Shown here in pieces: positions 1-10,894 of a stretch of DNA of 64,000 bases. Position numbers and translations under genes: made by a program. Each line of letters opens with the position of its first letter. The first letter of the stretch is position 1. The notes under the pieces were generated by a model, which saw nothing but the letters and a program-made list of their open reading frames with translations, had not been told where the DNA came from and made no database searches. The stretch is from Sporodiniella umbellata. Lineage: Eukaryota > Mucoromycota > Mucoromycetes > Mucorales > Rhizopodaceae. Where the stretch lies: assembly GCA_025677835.1 (NCBI GenBank), contig JAIXMR010000012.1, forward strand, positions 1 to 64,000, written 5' to 3'.

Positions 1-388
1 TTTGTTGCTCTGGCTGTGCTAGAAACACATCGAAATACGCTGATAGATGATCTGGATCAATTCGATGATATCTTGAAAGTGAGTGGAGTGTGTGTGTGTG
101 TGTGTGTGTATGTGTGGATAACGTGTTGTGTTAACAAGCAATCTATAGTACATTAATGATCTCACCGGTCAGCTTGACCTGAAAGAAACCCTGGCCAAAG
201 CAGAGGTATTGTATTATCAATTTGAAAGAAAGGCCCGAGCGATGCAGCGTCAACGAATCCAGCTCCAGGATAAATTAAAAGAGCGACGTATCTGGAACAG
301 TCCTGAACGACCCCAATACATCGCAGACATTGAGCGACTGCAGCTACCTAAAAATCTACTCGCCTTTTTGGATCATTCCAAGAAATAA
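1..388 (+). CDS. Rab GTPase-activating protein (TBC domain), Gyp7-like, 3' end only
   Basis: The window opens inside this gene. Two exons are visible: 1-78 and 149-388 (TAA), split by an intron at 79-148 that begins GTGAGT and contains a (TG)n run. The translation reads LAVLETHRNTLIDDLDQFDD, then ILKYINDLTGQLDL and AEVLYYQFERKAR, followed by a basic tail ending in AFLDHSKK. The combination of 'F-D-ILKYINDL' and 'AE-LY-F' is the usual end of the TBC domain in Gyp7/TBC1D15-type Rab GAPs, which switch off Ypt7/Rab7-class GTPases on endosome and vacuole membranes. The arginine- and glutamine-finger motifs lie outside the window, so catalytic competence cannot be judged. Other TBC families are possible. 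Confidence 0.75.
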
Positions 389-431
389 CCATTTTTTTTT
401 TTTTTTTTATTTTATTGGGTAGTTCTTACGA

Positions 432-1718
432 ATGAACACCACCCGTTTTTATACCGTTTTAAATGTCAATAAAGATGCCAGTCAAGAAGAGATTAAAAAG
501 AGTTATAGAAAACTAGCTTTACGCTATCACCCCGACAAGAATCCTGAATGTGGAGAAAAAGTAATCCCGTAGCTCTCTTGATGTCTTTTCTTATTTTTTT
601 TTTTGTTTCTCAGTTTCGTCAAGTGAATCAAGCCTATAATGTAGACCGTGTTGTTTATACTAGTCAAGGTCTGACGAGACTTTTTGTTTTTTTTTAATGT
701 AGATTCTTTCTGATGCTCAAAGTCGAAGGATCTATGATAAACATGGCGAAATGGGGTTGACGATGGCGGCATCGTTAGGGCCTAGTGCTGCTCTTTTGGA
801 TCCCGAGATAACTAGAAAAGCTTTGAGCTGGTTTTGCGCGCTATCGGTAGTACTCATCCTTTTGATTGTATGGATCGTGTGTATCTGTCAAAAGGTGGAT
901 GGCAGACTGGACTGGTCTTGGTCAGTGATCTGTGTGCCTTTGTATGGTGTGAATCTCTTGGAAGTATGGATCCGATGGCTATCGTTTTGCAGGCCTAAAG
1001 AAGAAGAGGAAGATGAGATGCTTCTCAACCAAGGGAAATATAAAGTACGTGCGTCGATAGGCCGTTGTTTGTCTCTGTTAGAGCTTTGTTTTTTTTTGGT
1101 ATTTGAAGGTCTGGTGATTGCTCATTTGGACAAAGTATCCATTCACTCTGCATGGATTGCGGTAGCCTATATGAGTAGGACTACTGTCTATCTTATCCGC
1201 ACAGGAGGAAGATTCTGGTTACTTCAGACCCTCGTGTGTCTCCAGTTGATCTGTCTGTTGTATATCCCTTCTTGGGCCAACGCTTTTTCCCCCACCTATC
1301 TCTTAGGCTGGGTTTGCTGGAATCACTGGCTAACGTACGCACGCCAGGCAGCAGGTGTACCCAACCCGGAAATGGCACGCTTTGTCAAGTCCATCACGTC
1401 GGTTGTTTCGATCATTCTCTTTGTTTTTCTTGTTTTGTTTTATGTTGTGCTGGGCTTGATTGTGGCCAAATTGGGAGGTACGCTGACGGTTAGGCTGAGT
1501 ATTGTTTTGATTCCGCTGTTTGTGGTGATAGTAAGTTTTGATTTTTGAAAATTGTTTGGCCAAGCACTCAGAGTAGTTTATAGGGCGTCATGTTATGCTG
1601 CAGTGGCTGCCTTTTGCCTTGTGTGGTGATTGGATCTTCTCTGAATGACTTTGAGCAGGACGTGATAGACCCCAGTCGTCGTATTACAACGCCAGAGGAT
1701 GCTTTGGCAAACGCTTGA
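432..1718 (+). CDS. J-domain protein fused to a TMEM185-like multi-pass membrane region
   Basis: Four exons give a continuous frame: 432-560, 614-640, 703-1530 and 1584-1718. The N-terminus is a DnaJ domain with the Hsp70-stimulating HPD motif (RYHPDKNP, about residues 31-38). It is followed by about six hydrophobic segments. The stretch [19 protein letters not shown] is typical of the Tmemb_185A (transmembrane Fragile-X-F) family. The last exon, reached by a GTAAGT donor at 1531 and a TAG acceptor ending at 1583, adds a cysteine-rich hydrophobic segment ([13 protein letters not shown]) and the tail PEDALANA; without it the frame would stop at 1548. Likely an ER or Golgi membrane J-protein that recruits Hsp70 at the cytosolic face; its client is unknown. 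Gene model inferred by eye from splice sites. Confidence 0.85.
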
Positions 1719-2019
1719 AACACTAGATCACTTTTAGCCCTTGCCATACGAAATAGGATGTGTGGTGTCACGGAATTTTTGGTTTGTTTCTGTTGGGAAA
1801 GGCTTGGCTTGATTAAATGAGTTGATAGAAAAAATAATAAAAAAAGCTAGCCACTGGTAAAGCCTGAAGTAGATTTATGTCATTCATACTAAAATCCAGT
1901 CTAATAATAAAAAAAAAATCAATGGAAACTTATTGGGTGGCGGCTTTCAATAAAAGGGATCGACAAAGAAAAAGATATTTTCTTTTCATTCTTTCTTTTT
2001 TTTTTTTTTTTTTTCAAAG

Positions 2020-3130
2020 ATGCTGAAAGGCTCAATGAAAAGACGATTGACACTTTCTTATGTATTTGACTGGTTCTTGGTGATTATGATGATGATTGTC
2101 TTCTTTGCCATCGACCGAATCCAGCCTTTTCATCGACATTTTTCCTTGAATGATACGTCAATTATGTTTCCATACGCAGAACAAGAAAGAGTGCCTGTCT
2201 GGCTTCTTTTGGTAACGCATGGTTTGAAAGGACCCCGTCTTTGATTGACCGTTATTAGATTGTATGTATTGTGATACCCATTCTGATGATTATCGTTATA
2301 TCACTAAGCGGACTCGGCTACAGACGAAGTTGGCACGACTTACATGCAGGCATACTTGGTAATACACGCACCACTCTTTTCCCGGGATGCTTTTGTATAA
2401 CCGATTTCAATTAGGTCTTTGCTTGGGACTTTCGATGACGATTATGTTTACAGATGTATTAAAGGTAAACTTGCCCCCTTATCTATCGTTGGCTAATCCC
2501 ATCCTAGGTAACTGTGGGGAGACCCAGACCTGATATGCTCGCTCGCTGTAAACCAATCGCAGGCGCTCAAGATCCTGTGTTGGGCTTGTCTACTGTGGAC
2601 ATTTGTACATCCGATAGATACTCTTACGAAATGATTGATGGATTCAAAAGCTTTCCCAGCGGTCATTCATCTTGTAAGAAGAAACAGCTTACACTTCAAG
2701 TTCTCACCTGCCTTTTTTTTTTTTTTAGTTTCTTTTGCAGGACTGGGCTATCTCTCGTTTTATATTGCAGGAAAACTAAGGTTATTTGATGAGATGGGGG
2801 TAAGTCAAAGGGTTTCTGGCATCATCCTCTATCTAATCTCTCTCCACCTTCTAGCACACCTACAAAGGTTTTCTGTCGATCTTTCCATTTCTTGGTGCGA
2901 CTCTGGTAGCCATTTCACGTGTGGAAGATTATAGACATCATTGGCAAGATGTATTTATTGGCGCCATCTTGGGTACCGTCTGTGCCTATTTCTCTTATAG
3001 ACAGTTTTATCCCTCCCTTAGCCAAGACGCCTGCCATCACCCTTTCATGACAAGGCTCTTGTATTGGCAGACCGATCAGAATCAGGCAAATGACGATCCA
3101 GAAGGAAGACCACGCGACTCCGCTGTTTGA
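2020..3130 (+). CDS. PAP2-type lipid phosphate phosphatase (Dpp1/Lpp1-like)
   Basis: Multi-exon gene whose spliced frame carries all three PAP2 signature motifs: K-VTVGRP-RP (KX6RP, around 2508-2530), PSGHS (around 2656-2670) and SRVEDYRHHWQD (SRX5H, around 2917-2950). About six membrane spans surround them. The family removes phosphate from phosphatidate, diacylglycerol pyrophosphate and related lipids, with the second- and third-motif histidines acting in catalysis. One intron splits the gene directly after the PSGHSS motif and has a poly-T tract before its acceptor. Start chosen at 2020, just after a poly-T stretch, because it gives a short cytosolic N-terminus (MLKGSMKRR) before the first span. 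Which lipid is used cannot be told from sequence. Confidence 0.88.
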
Positions 3131-3438
3131 AACACCGCGCGCAATGATTTCATTACTTCTTTTCATTCTCTATAGAAGACAAAAAAAAGATTTTCCACTC
3201 TTTCTTTCCTGCGTGCATCCATAGTGAGCTATATACGTGTATATAGATACGGATCGATGCGCGTAAGTGTAAATAGTTTTAATAAATCCAAGACAAATTA
3301 CTTTACATCACTTTTGCGTCATCTCTTTTCTCAAAAACCTTGGTTGGCTCTTGACAGACCGGAGCCTAAAATAGCCGTACAAAATCCTTGAAAACCATAT
3401 CTGCCCAAGTTGAGTTTCTCTCTTTTTCTCTTGCTCCA

Positions 3439-3470
<32 letters not shown>

Positions 3471-3648
3471 GAACACGTGCGTGTAATTGTAAAAGAAACA
3501 ACACAGCTAGAGATTTAATTACTAAATAAGTGATTTATGTTGCTTTTAATAGAATATATATATATAGATATATATTTTTGAGTACAATCAATAGATAAAT
3601 AGATATACAAGCCTATACAATAGGTACGTGTGTTTATACGGACATCTG
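3131..3648. other. Intergenic, convergent 3' ends
   Basis: Non-coding stretch between two convergent genes. It holds an AATAAA at about 3281, a poly-T run of about 26 at 3440-3465 and short (TA)n at 3555-3575. No gene seen. Confidence 0.6.
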
Positions 3649-5132
3649 CTAGCAATGGCGTGAATGAAGATGTACAGTAGTGGGAGGAGTAGGCGGGGGA
3701 TGTACGATTTCTTGCATTCCATAGTGAGAGGGAGGCAGTAATTGATGTGTAGTATCCTGAGTAGCCAAAGTGTTTGTATCATCCTCCTCGTCATTATATT
3801 CATGGTCTCTTCGTTTCCTCAACTGTCTTCGCTTTCTCATTAACCTGTAAGAGTCAGCACCACAGCAAAGGGTTTTATAAAAGAACTCGGGTATATAGAC
3901 AACATAGGCGTCTGTGAAGGCAGCGAGGGGATTTAGTTTTTTCATCTTTCCAGTTCTAAGGGCAGCCTCGATGTTGTCTTTTGGGCTAAAATAACGAGCC
4001 ATCATGACACTGACCAGAAGCATCACAAAGCAGATGATAATAACATAGATACCGTGTTTGACAGCCTCTGCCGGCCAGGGCACGCTGCCATGAGAACCAT
4101 CCGTCCCTTGGATAACTCCGAGCATGGTAAGAAAGGTGAGCAGAATCTCACCAAAGTAAAAGATCACCATAATAGGCCCTTTGACGCACCAGAACATACC
4201 ATGGGCTGGAATCAGTCCTCGTTTCCATTCTTCTCGGTAAATGTCCAGATAAGTGAAAAGTGCACCGAGAATAATCGAGAGCGAGACAAAGTCAATCATA
4301 ATAAGGTACACATAGGCTCCTCGAAAGCTAAACACGCCTTCACAATAAACACCTTTGAGTTCTGTCAAAATAGATGCAAACGCATCAATCAGTGCCCTAA
4401 AGAAACCAAGTTACAAAAAAAAAAAAAAGTTTTAAGCATTTTCTTTACCAGACTGGATATTGTAACACCAAGATATCCGTGATGATCCTATAATGCATGC
4501 CCCATTTTGAACTTCTACAAAAAAAGAGGGAGGGATAAGAAGAACTGCAAACTCTTTTTTTAAAAGAGAGATAACTCTACAAATGAAAATTCTTAACAAA
4601 CAAAATCTTGGTTTCTTTTGCTTCTTTTGCTCCTTCCTGCTCTCTTCGAAACGGTTTAAGGTAAGCTTGTAAGCAGGCATAGAGATTAAAGACAGCAAAG
4701 GCTTCGAAGCAGGTAGCGAAAAACATGATTGTCGTTGCATAGTCGAAGCGTAAATAAGAAAACCAAGAGAGTGTGGCATAAACAGGAGGAAACAAAATGA
4801 CTCTTAGCTTATGGCGTTGTATCTTTGGATTACTAATATCAGTCAGAAGGAAAAGTCAATCAGTGTGTGTGTGTTGTGTTTCGTTTTACTAATAACTTTT
4901 CAAATTTCTAAAGAGTGTTGTCAAGGTGATGCCCCAAATAGACACCAAAAATGCCAAACACACCAGCCAGCCAACGACATGCCAATTGGCTGTTGGGTCT
5001 GAAAGTAAAGAGGTCAAATCGAATCCTGGGTTGCTGTTTGTGAAAATAGGTTAATTTGCTCTGCTTTTGGTTGAAAAGAGTAGATGCACTTACAAGCCAG
5101 ACAAAGAAGACAATCCAGGTTCGTTTGGGCAT
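3649..5132 (-). CDS. Ost-alpha/TMEM184 family membrane protein (Solute_trans_a)
   Basis: Minus-strand gene in several exons. The start (5132, MPKRTWIVFFVWL) is followed by an exon at about 4916-5045 with WLAGVFGIFGVYLGHHL, an exon at about 4577-4795 with VYATLSWFSYLRFDYAT and FEAFAVFNLYACL, and the large last exon 3649-4368. The last exon contains FWCVKGPIMVIFYFGEILLT and a cytosolic tail with a basic RKRRQLRKRRD patch. The order 'WLSY ... CFEAF ... KFLCVKG/FWQ' is the hallmark of the TMEM184/Ost-alpha family (seven spans). Animal Ost-alpha moves bile salts and steroids; fungal members are poorly characterised and tend to be vacuolar or endosomal, so function is only inferred. The tail is rich in histidine and proline near the stop. 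Confidence 0.82.
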
Positions 5133-6109
5133 GCAAGTTCACTTTCTGTTTCATTATGATTCATTGAATGAATATTATCTGTTTCTTCTTTTTGTTATTT
5201 ACTCTTTCTCTGAAAAAATAAATAAAGCAAAAAAAAAAAATTTGAAAAAAGAGAGAAAAAGTGAAAATATAATAAAAGGTATTAATTAAAAAAAAAAGGC
5301 CCAGAGTTTCTTAATGAAGTTTATTATATGTTCTGTTTACAATTATAATAATTATCACCGCAAAAAGTAATAAATTTTTTCTGTTCCATTTCAGGTAAAA
5401 AGAAAAGAACGAGGATAACCTTTATGGTCTCTAAAACTTTAGTGTGCAACCAGATGGGTTCTAACTAGCTAATTGCTTGGCAATACAAGAAAAGTAGAAT
5501 AGACTATACACTTGAAGCATATATATATATATATATGTATATAAAGAAGGCAAAGACAGGAGAAAAAGTATGTTTTTCTGTTAAAAGAAAAAAAAAAAAA
5601 AGCAAAAAAATCAAGAGTGCTTGTAGGTTTTAACTTGTGGTACAGTTATGCGCCACAAACTTTTATTATTATCATTTAGATTCCATCTTTTGTACGTTTC
5701 GTTTTCTGTTAGATATAGAATATTTGCTTTGCATAGAAACAAACAGGCTTTCGTGTTTCAGATCCTGATATGTAAAAAGAAAAGGGAGGGAGGAGAGAAG
5801 GGGAGGTGTTCATTCAAGGTCATGTTGAGGAGTAATGTTTGTTTCTGGAGTTTAAACTTAGTCTCCCTCTTCATTCGTTATTGGACTCTTTTGTGCAGCT
5901 GTCAGAGTGGGACACGGTGTTTTTTCAGCTTCCGACATGTCTGTTTAGTTGCTATGGTTACAACACTGTTTGCTAATTCTTCTTTTATTGTGTTTATTAA
6001 TAACAAGGAGTAAATTAAAATTTTTTTAAAAAAAAAGTGAAATAGTAAAGTAATAATAAAGTAATAGTAGTAGTGTTGTTATTGTCAGTAAGAGACTGGA
6101 GAATAGTAA
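5133..6109. other. Intergenic region, AT-rich
   Basis: About 1 kb upstream of the TMEM184-like gene and downstream of the CTL gene. It contains (TA)n at about 5518-5537 and several poly-A runs. An open frame at 5648-6013 lacks any recognisable motif and is not called as a gene. Confidence 0.5.
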
Positions 6110-7850
6110 TTATACACCTTGAACAACGCGTGGCCAGGATTCACGAACGCGTTCATAAAGTTCAGGCTTAGATCTATATATATATTTTTTGTTGGGTTAG
6201 TTTTGTTGCTTGTTTAGATATAGATTCTTTACCTTCTTAAAGCCTCAGGATCTTCAGCCAAGCAAACAAAGGTGGTTGCTACACCACTTGAGATGACAGT
6301 GGCTACTGTAGAAAACATGGAACCACCAATCAAGAAACACATCATGATAATGACGGGTGTCATACCGCCATTAGCGTTGTAAGCAGGCTTAGCTACTTCA
6401 AGATAGATAAAGCCCAAAAGACCCGAGAGTACACCTACGAGTAATCCACCCATAAAGAGAACGTTGCCGATCAAGTTATCGTTGATCATGGCTTCTACAC
6501 CACGGTCTTTGATCATTGTCCAGGTGTCTCTGGCAGTAGGTATAAATGCTTTACCGTAAATAGCCACGCCGCTGAAAGCATAGTAATTAAACCATTCCTA
6601 GTCATTGTTAGTATACAGAAGTTTTTTTTTTTTTTTTCTTTTTAAAAAAAAAGGTCTTACAAATAAACCGGCAACACAGTCTACGATGCATTGAATGATG
6701 CATACAAAGAATGCAGCACATGCATTGTCTGTGTTTGAACGAGCCACAGAGAGCAAGAAACGAATGAGATTAATAAAGGCAATAAGGAGCGAGCCAAAGC
6801 AGATGGAACCAAAACTGGTTGTCAAAGCGCGTTTGGCGCTACCCCAGATAGGATGGCGAATGCCATCGTTCAAAAAGTAAACGGTGGCAAAGAGACCTGC
6901 TAGAGTCACATGGGTCACATAAGTAATGACTTGAGAAGTCCAATAGAAGGAAAAGACAAGGAAGACCATAGCACAGTTCAATCTGGAATTACTGCCACTG
7001 GAGCTATACCAAGCTTGGTAAATACCGATTACAGTGAACATAAATAAGAACGAAAAGACGGTTTGAATAACGAGCGAGATGACTCCGATGACTAACGTGC
7101 TGGGGTATTTTCGTGTGATTTCAACCACGGTCTTTAACATTACTATAGACATAGGTAAGCACAGAGAAAGCCAATGCTGTTTTATTTTACCTGTTGCAAA
7201 TGGAATTCGACTTCTCCACCAGAAGAAGCAAGCGAGGTAAAGACACGAGAAGATCAAAAAGACGATGGCTGCTGAATAATAATGACGAACAAAATAATAA
7301 ATAGTGACGCCAAAGTAAATCACAATCGATCCAATAAAGGTAAGTAATATCAAGGGCTTTGGAAACCTGTGTACAAATAGATCGATCAGAATATGTCTAG
7401 CCTGCTTTTCTCTACCTACATATTAGCAATCACCAAATAAAGAAAACTAAGGCCGAAACCAACAATAGCCGCAAGCCCCAATATTTTAAAGGTGGAAGTA
7501 TCAAAGGTCAGTCCCGAGCTAGGCTCTTGAGACTGAACACCGTTGAAAGATGTACCGTTACCGCGATAGGTACGAATAGCAATCACGGCCAGAGCGATAA
7601 AGGCGCCCAAGTTTATTAACCAGAGCACAGTGGCCCAGACATCGTTCCATCCACTTGAAGGCTGGACGCCTTTTCCTTGTTCTTCTGTATGGTATTGTTG
7701 AGGTGGCGCTTGATTATAATTGGGTGGAGGCGGTTGATAGGCGTTGGGTCCACTCTGTTGCATTGTAGGTGGTGGTGGATAATAAGCTTGCTGTGGGTGC
7801 TGTTCATAGTTCCCCGTAGGTGCAGGTGCGTAACTATGTCCCTGATTCAT
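6110..7850 (-). CDS. PNS1: Choline-transporter-like protein, PNS1/SLC44 family
   Basis: Minus-strand, at least five exons. The start was set at 7850 (MNQGHSYAPAP) rather than the upstream in-frame codon at 7940, which would translate a poly-A/T tract. An N-terminal cytosolic region rich in P, Q, N and Y (PPPPTMQQ, YQPPPPNYNQAP) is followed by about ten membrane spans. The segment EITRKYPSTLVIGVI, the TVIGIYQAWY region and KRALTTSFGSICFGSLLIAF are typical CTL/PNS1 signatures, and the C-terminal exon ends ERVRESWPRVVQGV. Introns fall at about 7150-7194 (GTAAAA...TATAG) and between the RR and SKPEL codons near 6175-6233. The family sits in the plasma membrane; yeast Pns1 is not proven to carry choline. 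High confidence on family, low on substrate. Confidence 0.92.
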
Positions 7851-8912
7851 GTCTCGCTTGGGTCTTTTGCAAATATTAAAAAAAAAAAAAAAAAAAGAAA
7901 AAAGAAAAGAAAAGGGCTTAAATGCAAAATCTGTACTCACATTCTACAACACCGATCAAACTCAGACGTAAGAAAGGACTGATCATAAAATCCAAAAAAA
8001 ATTTTTTTATTACTGCAGTTCTGTTGACAGTTTGTGTTTATCTGATTGAAAAAAAAAAAAAAAAAAATGAGCTCATGTTTAGAATCAGTATTTTCTATTC
8101 AATTGCCTAATACAACACATCGTCCGAATTTAACCTTTCCTGAAGGTAGTATTTTTTTAAGAAACCGGCGGTTGGTGTTCATTGGTTGCAGAAAACTTTG
8201 GAAGAAAGCAGAAATGAACAGAAAAGCGCAATCTAATGAAACGCGCTTGGCCTCATTGACTACAAGGCTCTTTTTACTTTTGAAATTTTTTCTGCTTTCT
8301 TTATCAAATATAATGCTTCTTCAAGAAAAGTCTTTTTTAAATGTCAAGGATTCATACTCATTTTTATTGACCGATGATCCTTTTTATTTTCCATTTCTAA
8401 AATCAAGTGTAACCCAATCTTTGATGGTTCATGCGAAAAGAATGTACAAGGTTCGTACAACAATCAACAAAACCAAAAAGAAAATAAAAGCAGAGACATT
8501 GGCCAAGTAAAGCAAAAAGCCGATAGTCCAAACGCGTATAAATACATATACAAGTGTGTGTATGGGCATAGATTACGTGGATGGAGATATGAACTCCAGT
8601 TATTAAGCCAAAGGAGGGGGCTTGTTAAAAAATTATATTTTTTCCCGTTTGACTTCAAAAAACTAAGGCTGTGTAAAACATAACATTGACATACGTGCAT
8701 GTGCACCCATGTTTTTTTTATTATATTTTTGTCTCTCAGAAACAACGCAAATAGGTGGCGGTAGTTCAACAAGACAAAATGAAATCAAGGTATTCAATGT
8801 GGCGCTGCAATAAAGCTTTTTGAAAAAAGAATTTTGGGCGGGGAGATGCTAAGCGTGTAAAGCGAATGACATCATCTTTAATCACAATCCTAAACAGAAG
8901 AGGGTGCCACAA
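7851..8912. other. Intergenic region
   Basis: Upstream of the CTL gene and downstream of the first Zn2Cys6 gene. Poly-A/T tracts at 7878-7920 and 8049-8066. A 154-codon frame (8046-8510) starts inside a poly-A run and is low-complexity; not supported as a gene. Confidence 0.5.
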
Positions 8913-9755
8913 TTACATAAAGTTCATGTCGAGCATATTCAGATCCGCTGGTAAGCCCCATTCGCTTGTGTCCATACTAAGGTTTATAAATGACTCCTGC
9001 AGTAAAATGTCAAACCAGGAACATGAAAACCCTGCCATGTCGACAGGCGGGCTCGATGGATGGCTCTCTAGAAACTCTTTTAGTTCATATCTCATTGACT
9101 CAATACGTTCCCAATGTTCCCAAAGAAGTGGGTTGTAGTATATAATCTCAATCAGTTCTAAATACTGTCTGATCGAAGTGGTAGGTTGAAGGGTATAATG
9201 ATACATCAGCACGCTTGTTATTCCATTTAGAGTAGCTGATATCAGCGAGCGCGGTAAAAAGCTGATTTTGCTGTAGTAGTGTGTCGGGTCGCCATTAATA
9301 AAGTTTGCAATCTTGTCAAGCGCTGTTACAGCTTCTTGAACCGTTCTGTAAATTTGGTCTTGCCGCCCAGTATCTTTCAGGTCCAGTCTGTTGGGTGCTT
9401 TAGGGGTATAAACCGTAAGCCGCCCTTTGGATGCTGGCTCTTTCAAGAAACCTATGCAGATCATAAACAGAGAATAGTATAGCTCGAGTGTAAACTCTTG
9501 CAGTTTCGAAAAGTATGTTCGGTTGCTTTCAATAAACAGACAAAAGTCATTCATCACCAGCTTGATCTTCTGGTCAGCCCGATCACTAGCGTTAAGCAGA
9601 GCAGGTAAAAGGTCGTAGCACAGCTTACTGATGACGCTCTGAACATAGAATGTTTCTATTAGCTGATTGACATGCTTGTAAGATCCTCTGTTACCATCTT
9701 CTACATCAGGCCTTGCTGAGAGGGAGTGTAAAAGATTTATAGGCGGATAAGGGGG
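8912..9755. repeat. 844-bp block identical to 13169-14012
   Basis: Read side by side, this block matches 13169-14012 (offset 4257) base for base. It covers nearly all of exon 2 of copy A. Identity stops one base beyond the stop codon on one side and 19 nt inside the exon on the other. Flanks on both sides differ at once. Confidence 0.92.
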
Positions 9756-10894
9756 AAGTTTGTGAGCGTTGACTCTAATTGCTGAGTGTAGCAAAGTAAG
9801 TTTTTTTTTTTTCTAGAAAAAAAAAAAGAAAAAAGAAAATGAAACCTACATTCTACGTAAGCTCGACAGGTACAGTGAAATGCAGTCCAATAAGTGATAC
9901 CAAGTAGCTCTCTCTCTAAAGAGGACAGTGCAACAGTACCATCAAATAAGCCTGACTTCTCTGCCACATCATAAGATACGATGATAAGCGTTACTCCTTT
10001 CTTGAAATATCCATACATAGATTCAAACAGAGCTAGCAACACGATAGCTTGGTATCGGCTAAGCGTTGCTTCTGCTGGCGCAGATGCCAGCAGACGATGT
10101 GCGTGCTCTAAAAACGGGTTTCGAGTTTCTAAGTTATGCGATGTCCAGATATCTAATGGATGACCTTCCATTACTCGTGACATGAACAAGGTAGTGCCAT
10201 AGATAACAGACAGTAGAAGAGGATCTGTTGTGTCTTCCCAATAAGACTGCAATAAGCTACTTTTACTAACACAAAGAGAGGCTGGGTGAATCAAGAAAAA
10301 CGTGTCAATCAGTTGCAACGCTTGATGAGACGGTAACGAATTGAGCGGGCTGTTGATCACCATCGCCTGGTCGCATCCGTCAAAAAAAGAGGCCGAAGGA
10401 TCCTGGTTAAAGGGACTATTCAGATACTCTCGACAGCGAGTATGAGATAATCTTAGATCGGAAATTCGTCGCATAAAAACAACAGTCATATCTGCACCCA
10501 TATAAACGTAAAAATGAGCTAGGTCTTCAATGTCAATCTTTGAAACCTGTTTCCTGCTAACAACCTCACATGGCCCATCCATGGCTGGCTGAATGAACAA
10601 AAAACGTTGAATGTAGACAGTTTTTAAAAAAAAAGCAAGTCCATGTAGTTTGGCGTCTTTCAAAAAACGAGGAGGCGATGGGTGCTCAAAAATGAACTCT
10701 CGACAGACTGTGTTGTTGATTTGTGTATGAACGAATTTATCTACTACGCCTTTCTTAGGTGGACGACCTGCCTGTCCAGGCTTCGTGTATATACACTCTA
10801 TAGCCCTATCCTGGCAACGCAAACAAGGCTTTTCTCCGTTGCATTTCAACTTTTTAGAACGACATGAAGCGCAGCTGATCTTTCTTTTGGACAT
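8913..10894 (-). CDS. Zn(II)2Cys6 fungal transcription factor, copy A
   Basis: Two exons on the minus strand: 9846-10894 and 8913-9774, joined by a 71-nt intron whose pyrimidine tract is broken by an A-run. The frame closes exactly (1,911 nt, 636 aa). The N-terminus is a binuclear zinc cluster with spacing CX2CX6CX5CX2CX6C (CASCRSKKLKCNGEKPC, then LRCQDRAIEC), followed by a basic linker GQAGRPPKKG. The middle holds a fungal-specific regulatory region with PLLLSVIYGTTLFMSR and YQAIVLLALFESMYGYFKKG, the common fungal_trans core. Nuclear DNA-binding regulator; target genes unknown. The whole second exon beyond its first 19 nt is identical to that of copy B (13170-15151), while exon 1 differs at many positions. 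Confidence 0.93.

Noticed and set aside
5648..6013. 121-codon plus-strand open frame between two minus-strand genes.
   Set aside because: Composition is typical of translated AT-rich non-coding DNA; no motif or homologous pattern recognised.
8046..8510. 154-codon plus-strand open frame.
   Set aside because: Starts in a poly-A run, biased composition (K, L, S), no motif, no plausible splice context.
8913..9482. Plus-strand frames repeated in both Zn2Cys6 copies (for example at 9279-9482 and 13536-13739).
   Set aside because: They repeat only because the underlying DNA is duplicated; they lie antisense to the Zn2Cys6 coding exons and have no motif.
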